From: an uncultured Rhodospirillales bacterium
GTDB taxonomy: Bacteria; Pseudomonadota; Alphaproteobacteria; Acetobacterales; Acetobacteraceae
Direction of reading: 5' to 3'
Assembly: GCA_903844135.1 (NCBI GenBank)
Contig: CAIMSN010000088.1
Location: 1-51,485 of the forward strand
DNA length: 51,485 nucleotides
The position numbers and the translations under genes are program-made. Positions 1-11,662 of this stretch are shown here, piece after piece (positions within the stretch are counted from its first letter, which is position 1; every line of letters starts with the position of its first letter). The notes under the pieces were generated by a model that did not search any database, was not told the DNA's origin, and worked only from the letters and a program-made list of their open reading frames with translations.

Positions 1-1307
1 GCCAGGAACTGCATGGTCCAGTCGCTGGCGGACATGCCGCCATCGACCCGGAACACGCTGCGCCGCCCGCTGGCGGCGCCGGGTTCCTCGCCGGCCTCGT
101 CGTCGGCCAGCATCGCCGCGAGCAGGTCGCGGGTCTGGAAGCCGACGCTTTCCAGCGTCGCGCGCGCGAATTCCTTCTTGGTGGTGCCACGGGTGATGCC
201 GGTGATGAGCGCCTGCGCCTGGCTGTCCCAGTGCGGGGCGCCGAGCCCGGTGAAGGCGGGCACGATATAGACCTCCTGCGCCGGATCGGACGCCTCCGCC
301 AGGCGGCCGGTCTCGGCAGAGTTCTCGACCAGTCCGAGCCCGTCGCGCAGCCACTGCACCGCGGCGCCGGCGGAGAAAATCGAGCCTTCGAGCGCGTAGT
401 GGCGTTCGCCGCGACGCTGCCAGGCGATGGTGGAGAGCAGGCGATGCGCGGACCGCTTCATCACCGTGCCGGTGTTGAGGAGGATGAAACCGCCGGTGCC
501 GTAGGTGGCCTTGATGGTGCCCGGTCGGAAGCAGCACTGGCCGATCAGGGCCGCCTGCTGGTCGCCGGCCATGCCGCGAATGGCGATGCCGCCGCCGAAC
601 AGGTCCGGCAGGGTGGTGCCGAACGAGCCTGCGCTGTCGCGGATTTCCGGCAGCAACGACGCGGGCACGTCGAGAAGCCTGAGCAGATCCTGGTCCCAGG
701 TCGCGCTGCGAATGTCGCACAGCAGGGTTCGCGACGCGTTGGTGGCGTCGATCGCGTGGATCTTGCCGCCGGTCAGGCGCCAGAGCAGGAAGCTGTCGAC
801 GGTGCCGAACGCCAGCTCGCCGCGCTCTGCGCGCGCGCGGGCACCCGGCACCTGGTCGAGCATCCAGGCGATCTTGGTGCCGGAGAAATACGGATCGATG
901 CGCAGGCCGGTGCGCTCGGCGATCAGGTCGGCATGCCCGTCGCGGTCGAGCGCGGTGCAGATCGCCGCGCTGCGCCGGTCCTGCCAGACGATCGCGTTGT
1001 GGATCGGCCGGCCGGTGTCGCGCTCCCAGATCAGGGTGGTCTCGCGCTGGTTGGCGATGCCGAGCGCGCTGATGTCGGCGGCGGACAGGCCGGCCTGGCG
1101 CAGCGCCGCACGCACCGTGCCGAGCACGGTCGCCCAGAGCGTCTCCGGATTATGCTCGACCCATCCCGGCTGCGGATAGATTTGCGGGAATTCCTCCTGC
1201 GCCTGCGCCACCGGACGCAACCGCTCGTCGAAGATGATGGCGCGGGTGGAGGTCGTTCCCTGGTCGATCACGAGAATGCGGGAGCGTGACGAGGTCTCGG
1301 AGCTCAT
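1..1307 (-). CDS. glpK: Glycerol kinase (3' end missing, cut by window edge)
   Basis: Cytosolic kinase that converts glycerol plus ATP to sn-glycerol 3-phosphate, the step after import by the adjacent ABC transporter. The reading frame starts at ATG 1307-1305 ([20 protein letters not shown]...); the FGGY-kinase phosphate-binding motif [10 protein letters not shown] is near residue 17. About 435 of the usual ~500 residues are visible, so only the C-terminal ~65 residues are outside the window. No strong Shine-Dalgarno precedes the ATG. It is the last visible gene of the minus-strand glycerol cluster and is separated from glpV by a strong intrinsic terminator, so its expression is probably lower than, or partly independent of, the transporter genes. 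Confidence 0.93.
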   Translation of the reverse strand, partial: MSSETSSRSRILVIDQGTTSTRAIIFDERLRPVAQAQEEFPQIYPQPGWVEHNPETLWATVLGTVRAALRQAGLSAADISALGIANQRETTLIWERDTGRPIHNAIVWQDRRSAAICTALDRDGHADLIAERTGLRIDPYFSGTKIAWMLDQVPGARARAERGELAFGTVDSFLLWRLTGGKIHAIDATNASRTLLCDIRSATWDQDLLRLLDVPASLLPEIRDSAGSFGTTLPDLFGGGIAIRGMAGDQQAALIGQCCFRPGTIKATYGTGGFILLNTGTVMKRSAHRLLSTIAWQRRGERHYALEGSIFSAGAAVQWLRDGLGLVENSAETGRLAEASDPAQEVYIVPAFTGLGAPHWDSQAQALITGITRGTTKKEFARATLESVGFQTRDLLAAMLADDEAGEEPGAASGRRSVFRVDGGMSASDWTMQFL

Positions 1308-1320
1308 GATGCCATACCGG

Positions 1321-1356
1321 AAAAATGGGGGCCCGGACGCATCGTGTCCGGGCCCC
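1321..1356 (-). terminator. Intrinsic terminator between glpV and glpK
   Basis: On the minus strand a perfect 11-bp stem (1346-1356 pairing with 1328-1338) with a 7-base loop is followed after one or two bases by a run of five T (1325-1321). It lies in the 66-bp gap after the glpV stop and before the glpK start. In transporter operons such a hairpin usually limits read-through and protects the 3' end of the binding-protein mRNA. Confidence 0.8.
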
Positions 1357-1373
1357 GTTCACGCGACGGAAAG

Positions 1374-3149
1374 TCAGCCCTTGTTCGTGTCCGGTGCGGA
1401 CCAGCTCTTGATCAGATCCTCGTACGCGATGGTCTCGCCCTTCGGCTTCTCGTTGTCGAGCTTGCGCTGCGGCGCGAGATTGCCGTCGGCGGCGGACTTC
1501 TTGTACCAGTATTCAGGAGTCATAACCGGGTTCATCTTCGGGCCCAGATCGCCCTGCACGCCGGCGCGTTCGATCCGCGCCATGATCGCGTCCTGGTCGC
1601 GGGCCAGACCGTCCATCGCCTGCTGCGGCGTGACCGAGCCGGCGATCGCGTTGGAGACGTTCTGCCACCAGACCTGCGCCATCTTGCCGTAGTCCGGCAC
1701 GTTCACGCCGGTGGGGGTCCAGTTCTTGCGGGCTGGAGACCGGTAGAACTCGACCAGGCCACCGAATTTCGGCGCGAGATCGGTCATGGTCTGGCTCATC
1801 ACGTCGCTCTCGCGGATGAGATGCTGGGTGAAGACCGCCTTTTTCAGCGTCACGGACTTTGAGGTGCAGAACTGGGCGTAGAGCCAGCCGGCCTTGGCGC
1901 GCTGCGGATCGGCGTATTTCAGCATCGTCCAGCATCCGCAATCCTGGTAGCCGAGCTTCTGGCCTTCCTTCCAGTAGGCGCCGTGCGGGCTCGGCGCCAT
2001 GCGCCATTTCGGCGTGCCGTCCTCGTTCATCACCTTCGAGCCGGGCTTGGACATCGATTCCGAGAAGGTGGTGTACCAGAAGATCTGCTGCGCGATCTGA
2101 CCCTGGCCCGGAACCGGACCGGCCTCGAGGAAGTCCATGCCGGCGGCCTCGGGCGGCGCGTATTTCTTGAGCCAGTCGACGAACTTGGTCAGCGCGTAGA
2201 CGGCCGCGGGACCGTTGGCGTCGCCGCCGCGGGTGATGGACGAGCCGCGCGGGCGGCCATCCTCCATGCGGATGCCCCATTCGTCGACCGGACGACCGTT
2301 CGGCAGGCCGCGATCGCCGGCGCCGGCCATCGACAGCCACGCATCGGTGAAGCGCCAGCCGAGCGACGGGTCCTTCTTGCCGTAATCCATGTGGCCATAG
2401 ACGCGCACGCCGTCGATGGTCTTGACCTGGTTGGTGAAGAAGTCGGCGATGTCCTCGTAGGCGGACCAGTTCACCGGAACGCCGAGCTCGTAGCCGTATT
2501 TGGCCTTGAACTGCGCCTTCAGCTCCGGACGGCTGAACCAGTCATGCCGGAACCAATAGAGGTTGGCGAATTGCTGGTCGGGGAGCTGGTAGAGCTTGCC
2601 GTCGGTGAAGGTGCCGAACGACAGGCCCATGAAATCCTGCAGGTCGAGCGTCGGGCTGGTGACGTCCTTGCCGTCGCCGGCCATGAAATCGGTCAGCGAG
2701 CCGCCGATGATGTCCTTGTAGCGCGGGTGGGTGCCGATGAAGTCCGAATCGTTCATCCAGAAATCGTAGATCGGCCGGCCGGACTGCATCTCGACTTCGA
2801 TCTTGTCGACCAGCAGGCCCTCGTCCATCAGATCGTGATTGACCTGGATGCCGGTGATCTCGGCGAACGCCTTGGTCAGGGTCTTGGATTCATACTCATG
2901 GATGTTGAGGATTTCCGAGACGCAGTTGACCTTCATGCCGGCGAACGGCTTCGAGGCCTTGATGAACCATTCCATCTCGGCCATCTGCTGGTCCTTCGAC
3001 AGGGTCGAAGGCTGGAACTCGTTGTCGACCCACTTCTTGGCTGCATCCATCTGCTGCGCATGCGATGGCCGGCTGTTGATCAGGATCCCGCTGGTGGCCG
3101 CGGTGACGGCCGCGGCACCCTTGATCGCACCGCGTCGTGTGATGTCCAT
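1374..3149 (-). CDS. glpV: Glycerol ABC transporter, periplasmic substrate-binding protein
   Basis: Large extracellular solute-binding protein (591 aa) that captures glycerol in the periplasm for the GlpPQ-GlpST complex. The N-terminus MDITRRGAIKGAAAV has a twin-arginine-like motif followed by a hydrophobic stretch and an SHAQQ cleavage region, so Tat or Sec export is expected. The start at 3149 is chosen over the longer frame (to 3185) because AGAGGAGGAA lies just upstream of this ATG. The size is far above ordinary sugar-binding proteins but normal for the GlpV family. It is preceded by the DUF2160 membrane-protein gene and followed by a terminator and glpK. Function is assigned from family resemblance plus the complete glp gene context. 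Confidence 0.9.
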   Translation of the reverse strand: MDITRRGAIKGAAAVTAATSGILINSRPSHAQQMDAAKKWVDNEFQPSTLSKDQQMAEMEWFIKASKPFAGMKVNCVSEILNIHEYESKTLTKAFAEITGIQVNHDLMDEGLLVDKIEVEMQSGRPIYDFWMNDSDFIGTHPRYKDIIGGSLTDFMAGDGKDVTSPTLDLQDFMGLSFGTFTDGKLYQLPDQQFANLYWFRHDWFSRPELKAQFKAKYGYELGVPVNWSAYEDIADFFTNQVKTIDGVRVYGHMDYGKKDPSLGWRFTDAWLSMAGAGDRGLPNGRPVDEWGIRMEDGRPRGSSITRGGDANGPAAVYALTKFVDWLKKYAPPEAAGMDFLEAGPVPGQGQIAQQIFWYTTFSESMSKPGSKVMNEDGTPKWRMAPSPHGAYWKEGQKLGYQDCGCWTMLKYADPQRAKAGWLYAQFCTSKSVTLKKAVFTQHLIRESDVMSQTMTDLAPKFGGLVEFYRSPARKNWTPTGVNVPDYGKMAQVWWQNVSNAIAGSVTPQQAMDGLARDQDAIMARIERAGVQGDLGPKMNPVMTPEYWYKKSAADGNLAPQRKLDNEKPKGETIAYEDLIKSWSAPDTNKG

Positions 3150-3227
3150 GAGCTTCCTCCTCTGTTCGCTCCGCCCCTGCCGCATTCTGTCGACGGCTCG
3201 GGCGCTCGTTTCGATAATAGACGTTCG

Positions 3228-3503
3228 TCAGGCAAACCTAAACATCGCAACCCAATAAATAACCGAAATGATCGCCGCCGGCCACATGGTCGTGCCGCCG
3301 GTGAACCTTATCCAGGCGATGTAGATCATCGCCGTACCGACCAACGACAGGAACAGCCGGTCACCGCGCGTGGTCGGAAAACGGAAGATGCCGACGCGCG
3401 GCGTTTCCGGCCGATAGATCGCCAGCAACGTCATGATCAGCAGCAGACTGGCGATCACGACGAAGAACGCGGCGGTGTAGGGATTCCACGCCATCCATCC
3501 CAT
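3228..3503 (-). CDS. DUF2160 small membrane protein of the glycerol transporter operon
   Basis: 91-aa integral membrane protein (MGWMAWNPYTAAFFVV...). Three hydrophobic segments are visible at about residues 10-30, 50-66 and 72-90. A protein of this family sits between the glpQ permease and glpV in the glycerol operons of other alphaproteobacteria; its role in transport is not established. The ATG at 3503 is preceded by GAGGAGAA. The gene starts 11 bp after the glpQ stop and ends 78 bp before glpV, so it is part of the same transcript. I infer an accessory subunit or assembly factor of the importer. Confidence 0.85.
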   Translation of the reverse strand: MGWMAWNPYTAAFFVVIASLLLIMTLLAIYRPETPRVGIFRFPTTRGDRLFLSLVGTAMIYIAWIRFTGGTTMWPAAIISVIYWVAMFRFA

Positions 3504-3514
3504 CGACGTTCTCC

Positions 3515-4317
3515 TCAGACCCGACCAAGGGCGAAGCCCTTGGCGATATGGTTGCGGACGAACCAGATCACGATCGCGCCCGGAATCATCGTCAGTACAC
3601 CAGCCGCGGCCAGCAGGCCCCAATCCATGCCGGCCGCGGAATAGACCCGCGACATGACGGCTGCGATCGGCTTGGCGTTGACCGTGGTCAGGGTGGTGGC
3701 CAGCAACTGCTCGACCCAGGAGAACATGAAGCAGAAGAAGGCCGCCACGCCGATGCCGTTGCCGATCAGCGGCAGGAAGATCTTCACGAAGAAGCGCGGG
3801 AACGAGTAGCCGTCCAGCGCCGCGGTCTCGTCGATCTCGCGCGGCACGCCGGAGATGAAGCCTTCCAGGATCCACACCGCCAGCGGCACGTTGAACAGGC
3901 AGTGCGCCAGGGCGACCGCCCAGACGGTGTCGAACAGGCCGATCGAGTAGTAGAAGTTGAAGAACGGCATCGCATAGACCGCCGGCGGCGCCATCAGGTT
4001 CGAGAGCAGCCAGAAGAAGAGATGCTTGTCGCCCAGGAAGCGGAAGCGGCTGAACGCATAGGCTGCGGGCAGCGCGATCGTCACCGAGATGACGGTGTTG
4101 AGCAGCACGTACGACAGCGAATGCACGAAGCCGAGATACCAGGCCGGATCGTGGAAGATATGACCGTAATTCGCCAGGGTCGGGCGGTGCGGCCAGAAGC
4201 TGAGGCTGGAGACGATCTCGCCGTTGGTCTTGAACGACATGTTCAACAGCCAGTAGATCGGCAGGAACAGCATCACCAGATAGGCGGCGATGCCCAGCGA
4301 ACGCCCGTTGATACGCA

Positions 4318-4318
<1 letters not shown>
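3515..4318 (-). CDS. glpQ: Glycerol ABC transporter permease GlpQ (MalG type)
   Basis: Inner-membrane permease of 267 aa with six hydrophobic segments. The MalG-type cytoplasmic loop is visible as EIDETAALDGYSFPRFFVKI with the downstream proline of the EAA motif (FLPLIGNG); this loop docks on the ATPases. The start ATG at 4318-4316 shares one base with the stop of glpP (TGATG overlap), indicating translational coupling. It forms a heterodimeric channel with GlpP. The C-terminus (RNHIAKGFALGRV) is typical of this permease class. Confidence 0.92.
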
Positions 4319-6287
<1,969 letters not shown>

Positions 6288-6297
6288 GCTCAGTTCC

Positions 6298-7391
<1,094 letters not shown>

Positions 7392-7395
<4 letters not shown>

Positions 7396-8972
7396 TTCGC
7401 ATACTCGATTTCACTGGAGGCATCGCTGGCAGGCGGCGACGCGGTCGCTGCCATCGCGCGGACCGCCTCGTCGACGGCGTCGCGCGCCGCGGGATCGAGG
7501 CGCAGTCCCAGCTTGGTGCGACGCCACAGCACGTCGTCGCCGGCGCGCGCCCATTCATGGTCCACCAGGTAGCGCAGCTCCCGCTCGCACAGCCCGGCGC
7601 CGAAATCGCGGCCGAGATCCTCGATGGTCTTCGCGTCGCCCAGCAGGACGCGCGCGTTGGTGCCGTAAAGGCGCAGCAGACGGCGCAACTGCTTGCGCGG
7701 CACAAAGCCGTAGCGGCCGGCGAGCTCGGCCAGCAGGCGATCGAACCCGTCGCGCGGAAAATCACCGCCCGGCAAGCTGATCGTGCCGGTCCAGCCCGGC
7801 TTCCTGCCTTTCGTCGCCGGCAGCTTCGGCTCGAGCTTCGCCAGCACCGCCTCCGCCAGGCGGCGATAGGTGGTGATCTTGCCGCCGAAGATCGTCAGCA
7901 TCGGCGGCTGGCCGGGCTCCGCGGCGAGTTTCAGCACGTAGTCGCGGGTCGCCGCCTGCGCCGCGGCGCCGGCGGACTGGTCCTGCTCGTCGTAGAGCGG
8001 ACGGACGCCGGAATAAGTCCAGCATACCATGTCGGTGGTAATCGGCGTCTTGAGATATTCGCTGGCCGACGCGCAGAGATAGGCGATCTCCTCCTCGGAG
8101 GCATGCACCGAGGCCGGATCGCCGTCATAGTCGCGGTCGGTGGTGCCGACCAGGGTGAAATCCTGCTCGTAGGGAATGACGAAGAAGATCCGCTTGTCGT
8201 CGTTCTGGAAGATGTAGCACTCGTCGTGATCGTACAGGCGCGGCACGACGATGTGGCTGCCCTGTACCAGTCGGACCGGCGCGCGATGATTGTCGTGCAC
8301 GACATGCTGGACGACGCTCTCCACCCATGGACCGGCGGCATTGATCAGCGCGCGGGCGCGGATCACGCTCCTGGCGCCGGTGTCGGCGGATTCGACGGTG
8401 ATGGTCCAGTGCCCGTCGATCTTTTCCGCGGACACGCATTTGGTGCGCGGGGAGATGGTGGCGCCCATCGACGCTGCGGCGGCGGCGTTCAGCACCACCA
8501 GGCGGGAATCCTCGACCCAGCAATCCGAATATTCGAACCCGCGAACGAACTCCGGCTTGAGCGGGGTCCCGACCACATCGCGGCGCAGGTCGACGGAGCG
8601 CGTCGGCGGCAGGCGCTTGCGGCCGCCGATATTGTCGTAGAGGAACAGGCCAAGCCGCAGCAGCCAGCGCGGGCGCAGCTTGCTGTGATAGGGCAGCACG
8701 AAGCGCAGCGGCCAGACGATGTGCGGCGCGATGCCCCACAGCACCTCGCGTTCGCGCAGCGCCTCGCGCACCAGGCGGAATTCGTAATATTCCAGGTAGC
8801 GCAGGCCGCCATGGATCAGTTTGGTCGAGGCCGAGGACGTGCCGGAGCCGAGGTCGTTCTGTTCGCACAGGAACACGCTGCGACCGCGGCCGGCCGCGTC
8901 GCGGGCGATGCCGCAGCCGTTGATGCCGCCGCCGATGATGGCGATGTCATAGAGGTCAGGCGATGCGCCCAT
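7392..8972 (-). CDS. glpD: Aerobic glycerol-3-phosphate dehydrogenase
   Basis: FAD-dependent enzyme of 526 aa that oxidises sn-glycerol 3-phosphate to dihydroxyacetone phosphate and passes electrons to ubiquinone at the inner membrane. The N-terminal dinucleotide-binding motif is DIAIIGGGINGCGIARDAAG (residues 8-27); the DAO-type FAD fold continues to about residue 370 and is followed by the C-terminal GlpD domain. Length matches E. coli GlpD (~500 aa). It lies between glpR and the transporter genes, so catabolism and import are one cluster. The ATG at 8972 has only a weak upstream GGGA. Confidence 0.95.
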
Positions 8973-9013
8973 CGATCACGGTCCCGGACATGCGCGTTCT
9001 CTGCCGCGCTTGT

Positions 9014-9045
9014 TTCGGTTGTGGTTGTCTCACGCGCAAAGCGAA
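9014..9045. promoter_or_regulatory. Possible GlpR operator in the glpR-glpD gap
   Basis: The 87-bp gap between the glpR stop and the glpD start contains an inverted pair TTCGGTT (9014-9020) and AAGCGAA (9039-9045) separated by 18 bp. TTCG-type half-sites resemble operators of DeoR-family GlpR proteins. The match is loose, one base of the half-sites differs, and I cannot score it against a motif. A promoter for glpD could lie here, but no clear -35/-10 is visible. Confidence 0.25.
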
Positions 9046-9059
9046 CACGCAAGCGCGCA

Positions 9060-9860
9060 TCATCCCTCCGTATCCAACGGGCCGGTCTCGATCACCTCGA
9101 CGTCGGCGTTGCGGCACAGAGCGGCGAGTTCAGGGGTGGGCAGGCGGTCGGTGACGAGGATATCGATCTCCTCCAGACGGGCGATGCGGACCGGGGCGCG
9201 GCGGGTGAACTTGGAGGAATCCGTCACCAGAACCACGCGGCGGGCATTCTCGATGATCGCGCGGGACACCTGGACCTCGCGCAGATCGTAATCGAGCAGG
9301 GTACCGTCGCGGTCGATCGCCGAGGTGCCGATGATGGCGAAATCGGCCTTGAACTGGCGGAACGCGTCGGCGGCGAGGCGCCCGACGATGCCACCGTCCG
9401 ACGGGCGCAGCGTGCCGCCGGCGACGATCACCTGCAGCGAGTCGTTGCGGTGCAGTTCCAGCGCCACGTTCATGTTGTTGGTGACGACCATCAGGCCGGC
9501 GCGGCCGGCGATGGCGCGGGCGACTTCCTCGGTGGTGGTGCCGAGATTGAGGAACAGCGAGCTGTTGTCAGGAATCAGCGCCGCGGCGGCCTCGCCGATC
9601 CGGCGCTTGGCGGCCTGGGCGACCTGCTTGCGGGCGTCGTAGGCGAGGTTCTCGACTCCGGAGGCGATGATGGCGCCGCCATGCACGCGGGTGACCAGCC
9701 GGGCCTCGGCGAGGTCGTTCAGGTCTCGGCGGATGGTCTGCGGGGTGACGGAGAAGCGGGCGGCGAGATCCTCGACCGCGAGGCGACCGGTCTCGCGCAG
9801 CAGCGCGGTGATGTCCTGCTGGCGCCGGGAGAGCAGGCGCTGCGCGCGGTCGTCGCTCAT
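9060..9860 (-). CDS. glpR: DeoR-family transcriptional repressor of glycerol genes
   Basis: 266-aa regulator. The N-terminal DeoR helix-turn-helix is seen at about residues 28-50 (VEDLAARFSVTPQTIRRDLN), and the C-terminal DeoR sensor domain contains LNLGTTTEEVARAI and the conserved IGTSAIDRDG region. In this family the sensor domain binds a sugar phosphate, here presumably glycerol 3-phosphate, which relieves repression. The start codon overlaps the stop of the upstream oxygenase gene (ATGA), so GlpR is translated from an mRNA that begins with that gene. It lies directly upstream of glpD. Confidence 0.9.
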   Translation of the reverse strand: MSDDRAQRLLSRRQQDITALLRETGRLAVEDLAARFSVTPQTIRRDLNDLAEARLVTRVHGGAIIASGVENLAYDARKQVAQAAKRRIGEAAAALIPDNSSLFLNLGTTTEEVARAIAGRAGLMVVTNNMNVALELHRNDSLQVIVAGGTLRPSDGGIVGRLAADAFRQFKADFAIIGTSAIDRDGTLLDYDLREVQVSRAIIENARRVVLVTDSSKFTRRAPVRIARLEEIDILVTDRLPTPELAALCRNADVEVIETGPLDTEG

Positions 9861-10495
9861 GCCGTCTGGTCGGGCAGGCCGAAATTGAACGCGATCGAGA
9901 TGCGCAGGGCGTTGCCGCGATAGGCGCGGACCTGGTGGAACAGCCAGGATGGGAACAGGAACAGCAGGCCGGGACGTGGGCGGATGGTCTCAGCGCTGCC
10001 GGCGGAGGCGCCGTCCTCGCCGGCGAATTTCAGCCCGGGGGCATACATGCCCGGCGTGGCGCCGCGCGGGTCGAGCATCTCGAACTCGCCGCCCAGGCTG
10101 GGATCGTCGGCGCAGCCGCCATCGTCGACATAATAGGTGCCGGACCAGAAGGCGCCCGGATGGTAGTGGGCGATGTTGCCGTCGCCCGGCGCATTGACGT
10201 TGGCCCAGGCCTGCATCGACCAGCGGGGACGGATCGGCTGGCCGTTCCTATCGGCGGTCAACTGGGTGGCGACCTGCCGGGCGAGATCGAGGATGTCCAG
10301 GGCCTCCGGACCGCCCCAGGAGGCGAGATCGCGATCGGAATGCCAGCCGCCGGCATTGGAGGCCTGGACGGAGGCGGTGGCATCCCGCCTGGCGAGGATG
10401 GTGGCGCGCAGCGCGGCGTTGCGGGCCGCCGCGCCAGGGAGCTGGACGGCGGCGACCGGGGTGGCGAACAGGCCGCGCACGGCGATGTCGGGCAT
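9857..10495 (-). CDS. 2OG-Fe(II) oxygenase-like protein, coupled to glpR
   Basis: 212-aa protein resembling the TIGR02466 group of putative 2-oxoglutarate/Fe(II) oxygenases. A double-stranded beta-helix pattern is visible: H110 and H112 in NIAHYHPGAFWSGTYYVD, a GGEFEMLDPR strand, the late PGLLFLFPSWLFHQV strand with H187, and R198 (ALRISIAFN) as the likely 2-oxoglutarate-binding arginine. Substrate is unknown. Its stop overlaps the glpR start by an ATGA junction, so the two are co-translated. No signal peptide is visible. Family assignment is fairly secure; a role in glycerol metabolism is only suggested by position. Confidence 0.75.
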   Translation of the reverse strand: MPDIAVRGLFATPVAAVQLPGAAARNAALRATILARRDATASVQASNAGGWHSDRDLASWGGPEALDILDLARQVATQLTADRNGQPIRPRWSMQAWANVNAPGDGNIAHYHPGAFWSGTYYVDDGGCADDPSLGGEFEMLDPRGATPGMYAPGLKFAGEDGASAGSAETIRPRPGLLFLFPSWLFHQVRAYRGNALRISIAFNFGLPDQTA

Positions 10496-10622
10496 CTTTG
10501 GGGTCCGCGGTTCGGGCTGCCGAATTGCTCGAAATGTACGATTGGCCGGCGATTCCCGAACATGATGCGCGGAAAGCGCATGCGGGGAAATGGGGGACCG
10601 AGGGCGGCGCTGCCGGAAGCGG

Positions 10623-11078
10623 TCAGCGATCGCGCCAGAGGCGGGGATCGAAGCCGAACCCGCGCATGGTCTCGATGCGAACCCGTGCGGCTGCCGGATG
10701 GACCGGGTTCAGGAGCAGATTGGTCGACTCCGTGACGATCGCCGACGGGACTTCGAGCAGCGGCGTCCTGGCCTCGCCGAGCCAGCGATCCCCGAAGCCG
10801 GCCGGGTCGGGCACCTCGTCCGGCGCACGCAAGGTCTCCAACGCATCGAGGTCGAGGGTCATCAGCACGTAATCGTCCGGCAGCAGGTCGAACGGCAGGT
10901 CGAGATGGACGCGCACCTCCAGCACGCAGAGGGCGGCGGTCGAGGCGAGATAGAGCATCGGCCGACCGGGGCTGTTCCACCGTCCGCCATGGAGACGGGC
11001 GCCATCTCCGGTCAGGTCGGCGAAGCGGCGGCGGCAGAGGCGCCAGGCACGGCGTGTGCCGCCGGCGCCCGCGCTCAA
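10623..11078 (-). CDS. RES-domain toxin (NAD+-targeting family)
   Basis: 151-aa RES-domain protein. The three residues that name the family are visible: arginine in ARLHGGRWNSPG (28-39), glutamate in ALCVLEVRVH (E54) and serine in LLEVPSAIV (S112), followed by the conserved NLLLNP. Characterised RES toxins deplete NAD+ by phosphorolysis or hydrolysis and are neutralised by an Xre/MbcA-like partner, which is the gene just upstream here. The start is a TTG (11078-11076) whose last two bases overlap the antitoxin stop TGA (sequence TTGA), so the toxin is translationally coupled and weakly initiated. Confidence 0.85.
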   Translation of the reverse strand: MSAGAGGTRRAWRLCRRRFADLTGDGARLHGGRWNSPGRPMLYLASTAALCVLEVRVHLDLPFDLLPDDYVLMTLDLDALETLRAPDEVPDPAGFGDRWLGEARTPLLEVPSAIVTESTNLLLNPVHPAAARVRIETMRGFGFDPRLWRDR

Positions 11079-11482
11079 GCGGCGATGCCGTGCGCGATCC
11101 GGCCGAGCAGGGATTCCACGGCGCGGACGCCGTGATCGGTATCGAGCCGGTGCAGCGGGGCCTCGCCGCCGAGCGGAGCGGTCGGTCGCCGTAGCCAGCG
11201 CCGTGCCTTGTCGTCGTCGCCGAAGGTGTCGCGGGCGATGGCGATGATGCGGGCGACGCGCGAGAAGCGGTCGGACTGGTCGGCAGTCAGGGTGCCGAGC
11301 TTGCGACGGTTGGCCAGGGTCTTGCGGGGGATGACGATCGCATCGAGCTCGGTCGGCGTAAGCCAGCCCTCGGCGAGCACGGCATCGATCGCCGAGACCG
11401 GCAGGCCGGCGCGGATGCTGGCGATCAGCGCCGTCGTGTCTAACGCGGGCTGGGCGTGGTGAGCGCGATCCTCGTCGAGCAT
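11075..11482 (-). CDS. Xre/MbcA/ParS-like antitoxin (DUF2384 type)
   Basis: 135-aa antitoxin partner of the RES toxin. The C-terminal half contains the DUF2384-type toxin-binding domain (DRFSRVARIIAIARDTFGDD, then ARRWLRRPTAPLGGEAPL and the final helix AVESLLGRIAHGIAA). The middle segment (LTPTELDAIVIPRKTLANRR) fits the Xre-like helix-turn-helix of this family. The ATG at 11482 is preferred over longer frames because AGAGGAG lies six bases upstream. It is the first gene of the two-gene unit, with candidate operator sequences immediately upstream; such complexes typically repress their own promoter. Confidence 0.85.
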   Translation of the reverse strand: MLDEDRAHHAQPALDTTALIASIRAGLPVSAIDAVLAEGWLTPTELDAIVIPRKTLANRRKLGTLTADQSDRFSRVARIIAIARDTFGDDDKARRWLRRPTAPLGGEAPLHRLDTDHGVRAVESLLGRIAHGIAA

Positions 11483-11498
11483 GGCGGCTCCTCTGTCA

Positions 11499-11523
11499 GG
11501 CATATGCCAAGTGTTATGTGGCA
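11499..11523. promoter_or_regulatory. Candidate operator of the RES-Xre operon
   Basis: Just upstream of the antitoxin Shine-Dalgarno there is a perfect palindrome GGCATATGCC (11499-11508), overlapping an inverted repeat TGCCA, 9 bp, TGGCA (11505-11523). Three GGCA half-sites in 25 bp, between two divergent genes, are what one expects for an autoregulatory antitoxin operator. It could also affect the divergent DUF7002 gene. Binding is inferred. Confidence 0.45.
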
Positions 11524-11662
11524 TTTCGCCGGTGCGATGCAAGGAACAGGTGGCGGGTGCGGCGATCCGAGGGTTACGGTTGCGGATCGCACTGGTCAGG
11601 CGAGGCCGCTGACCTACGGAGAGAGCGATGGGCTTTGGATTGCGTTGCGAGACCGCGGCAGG

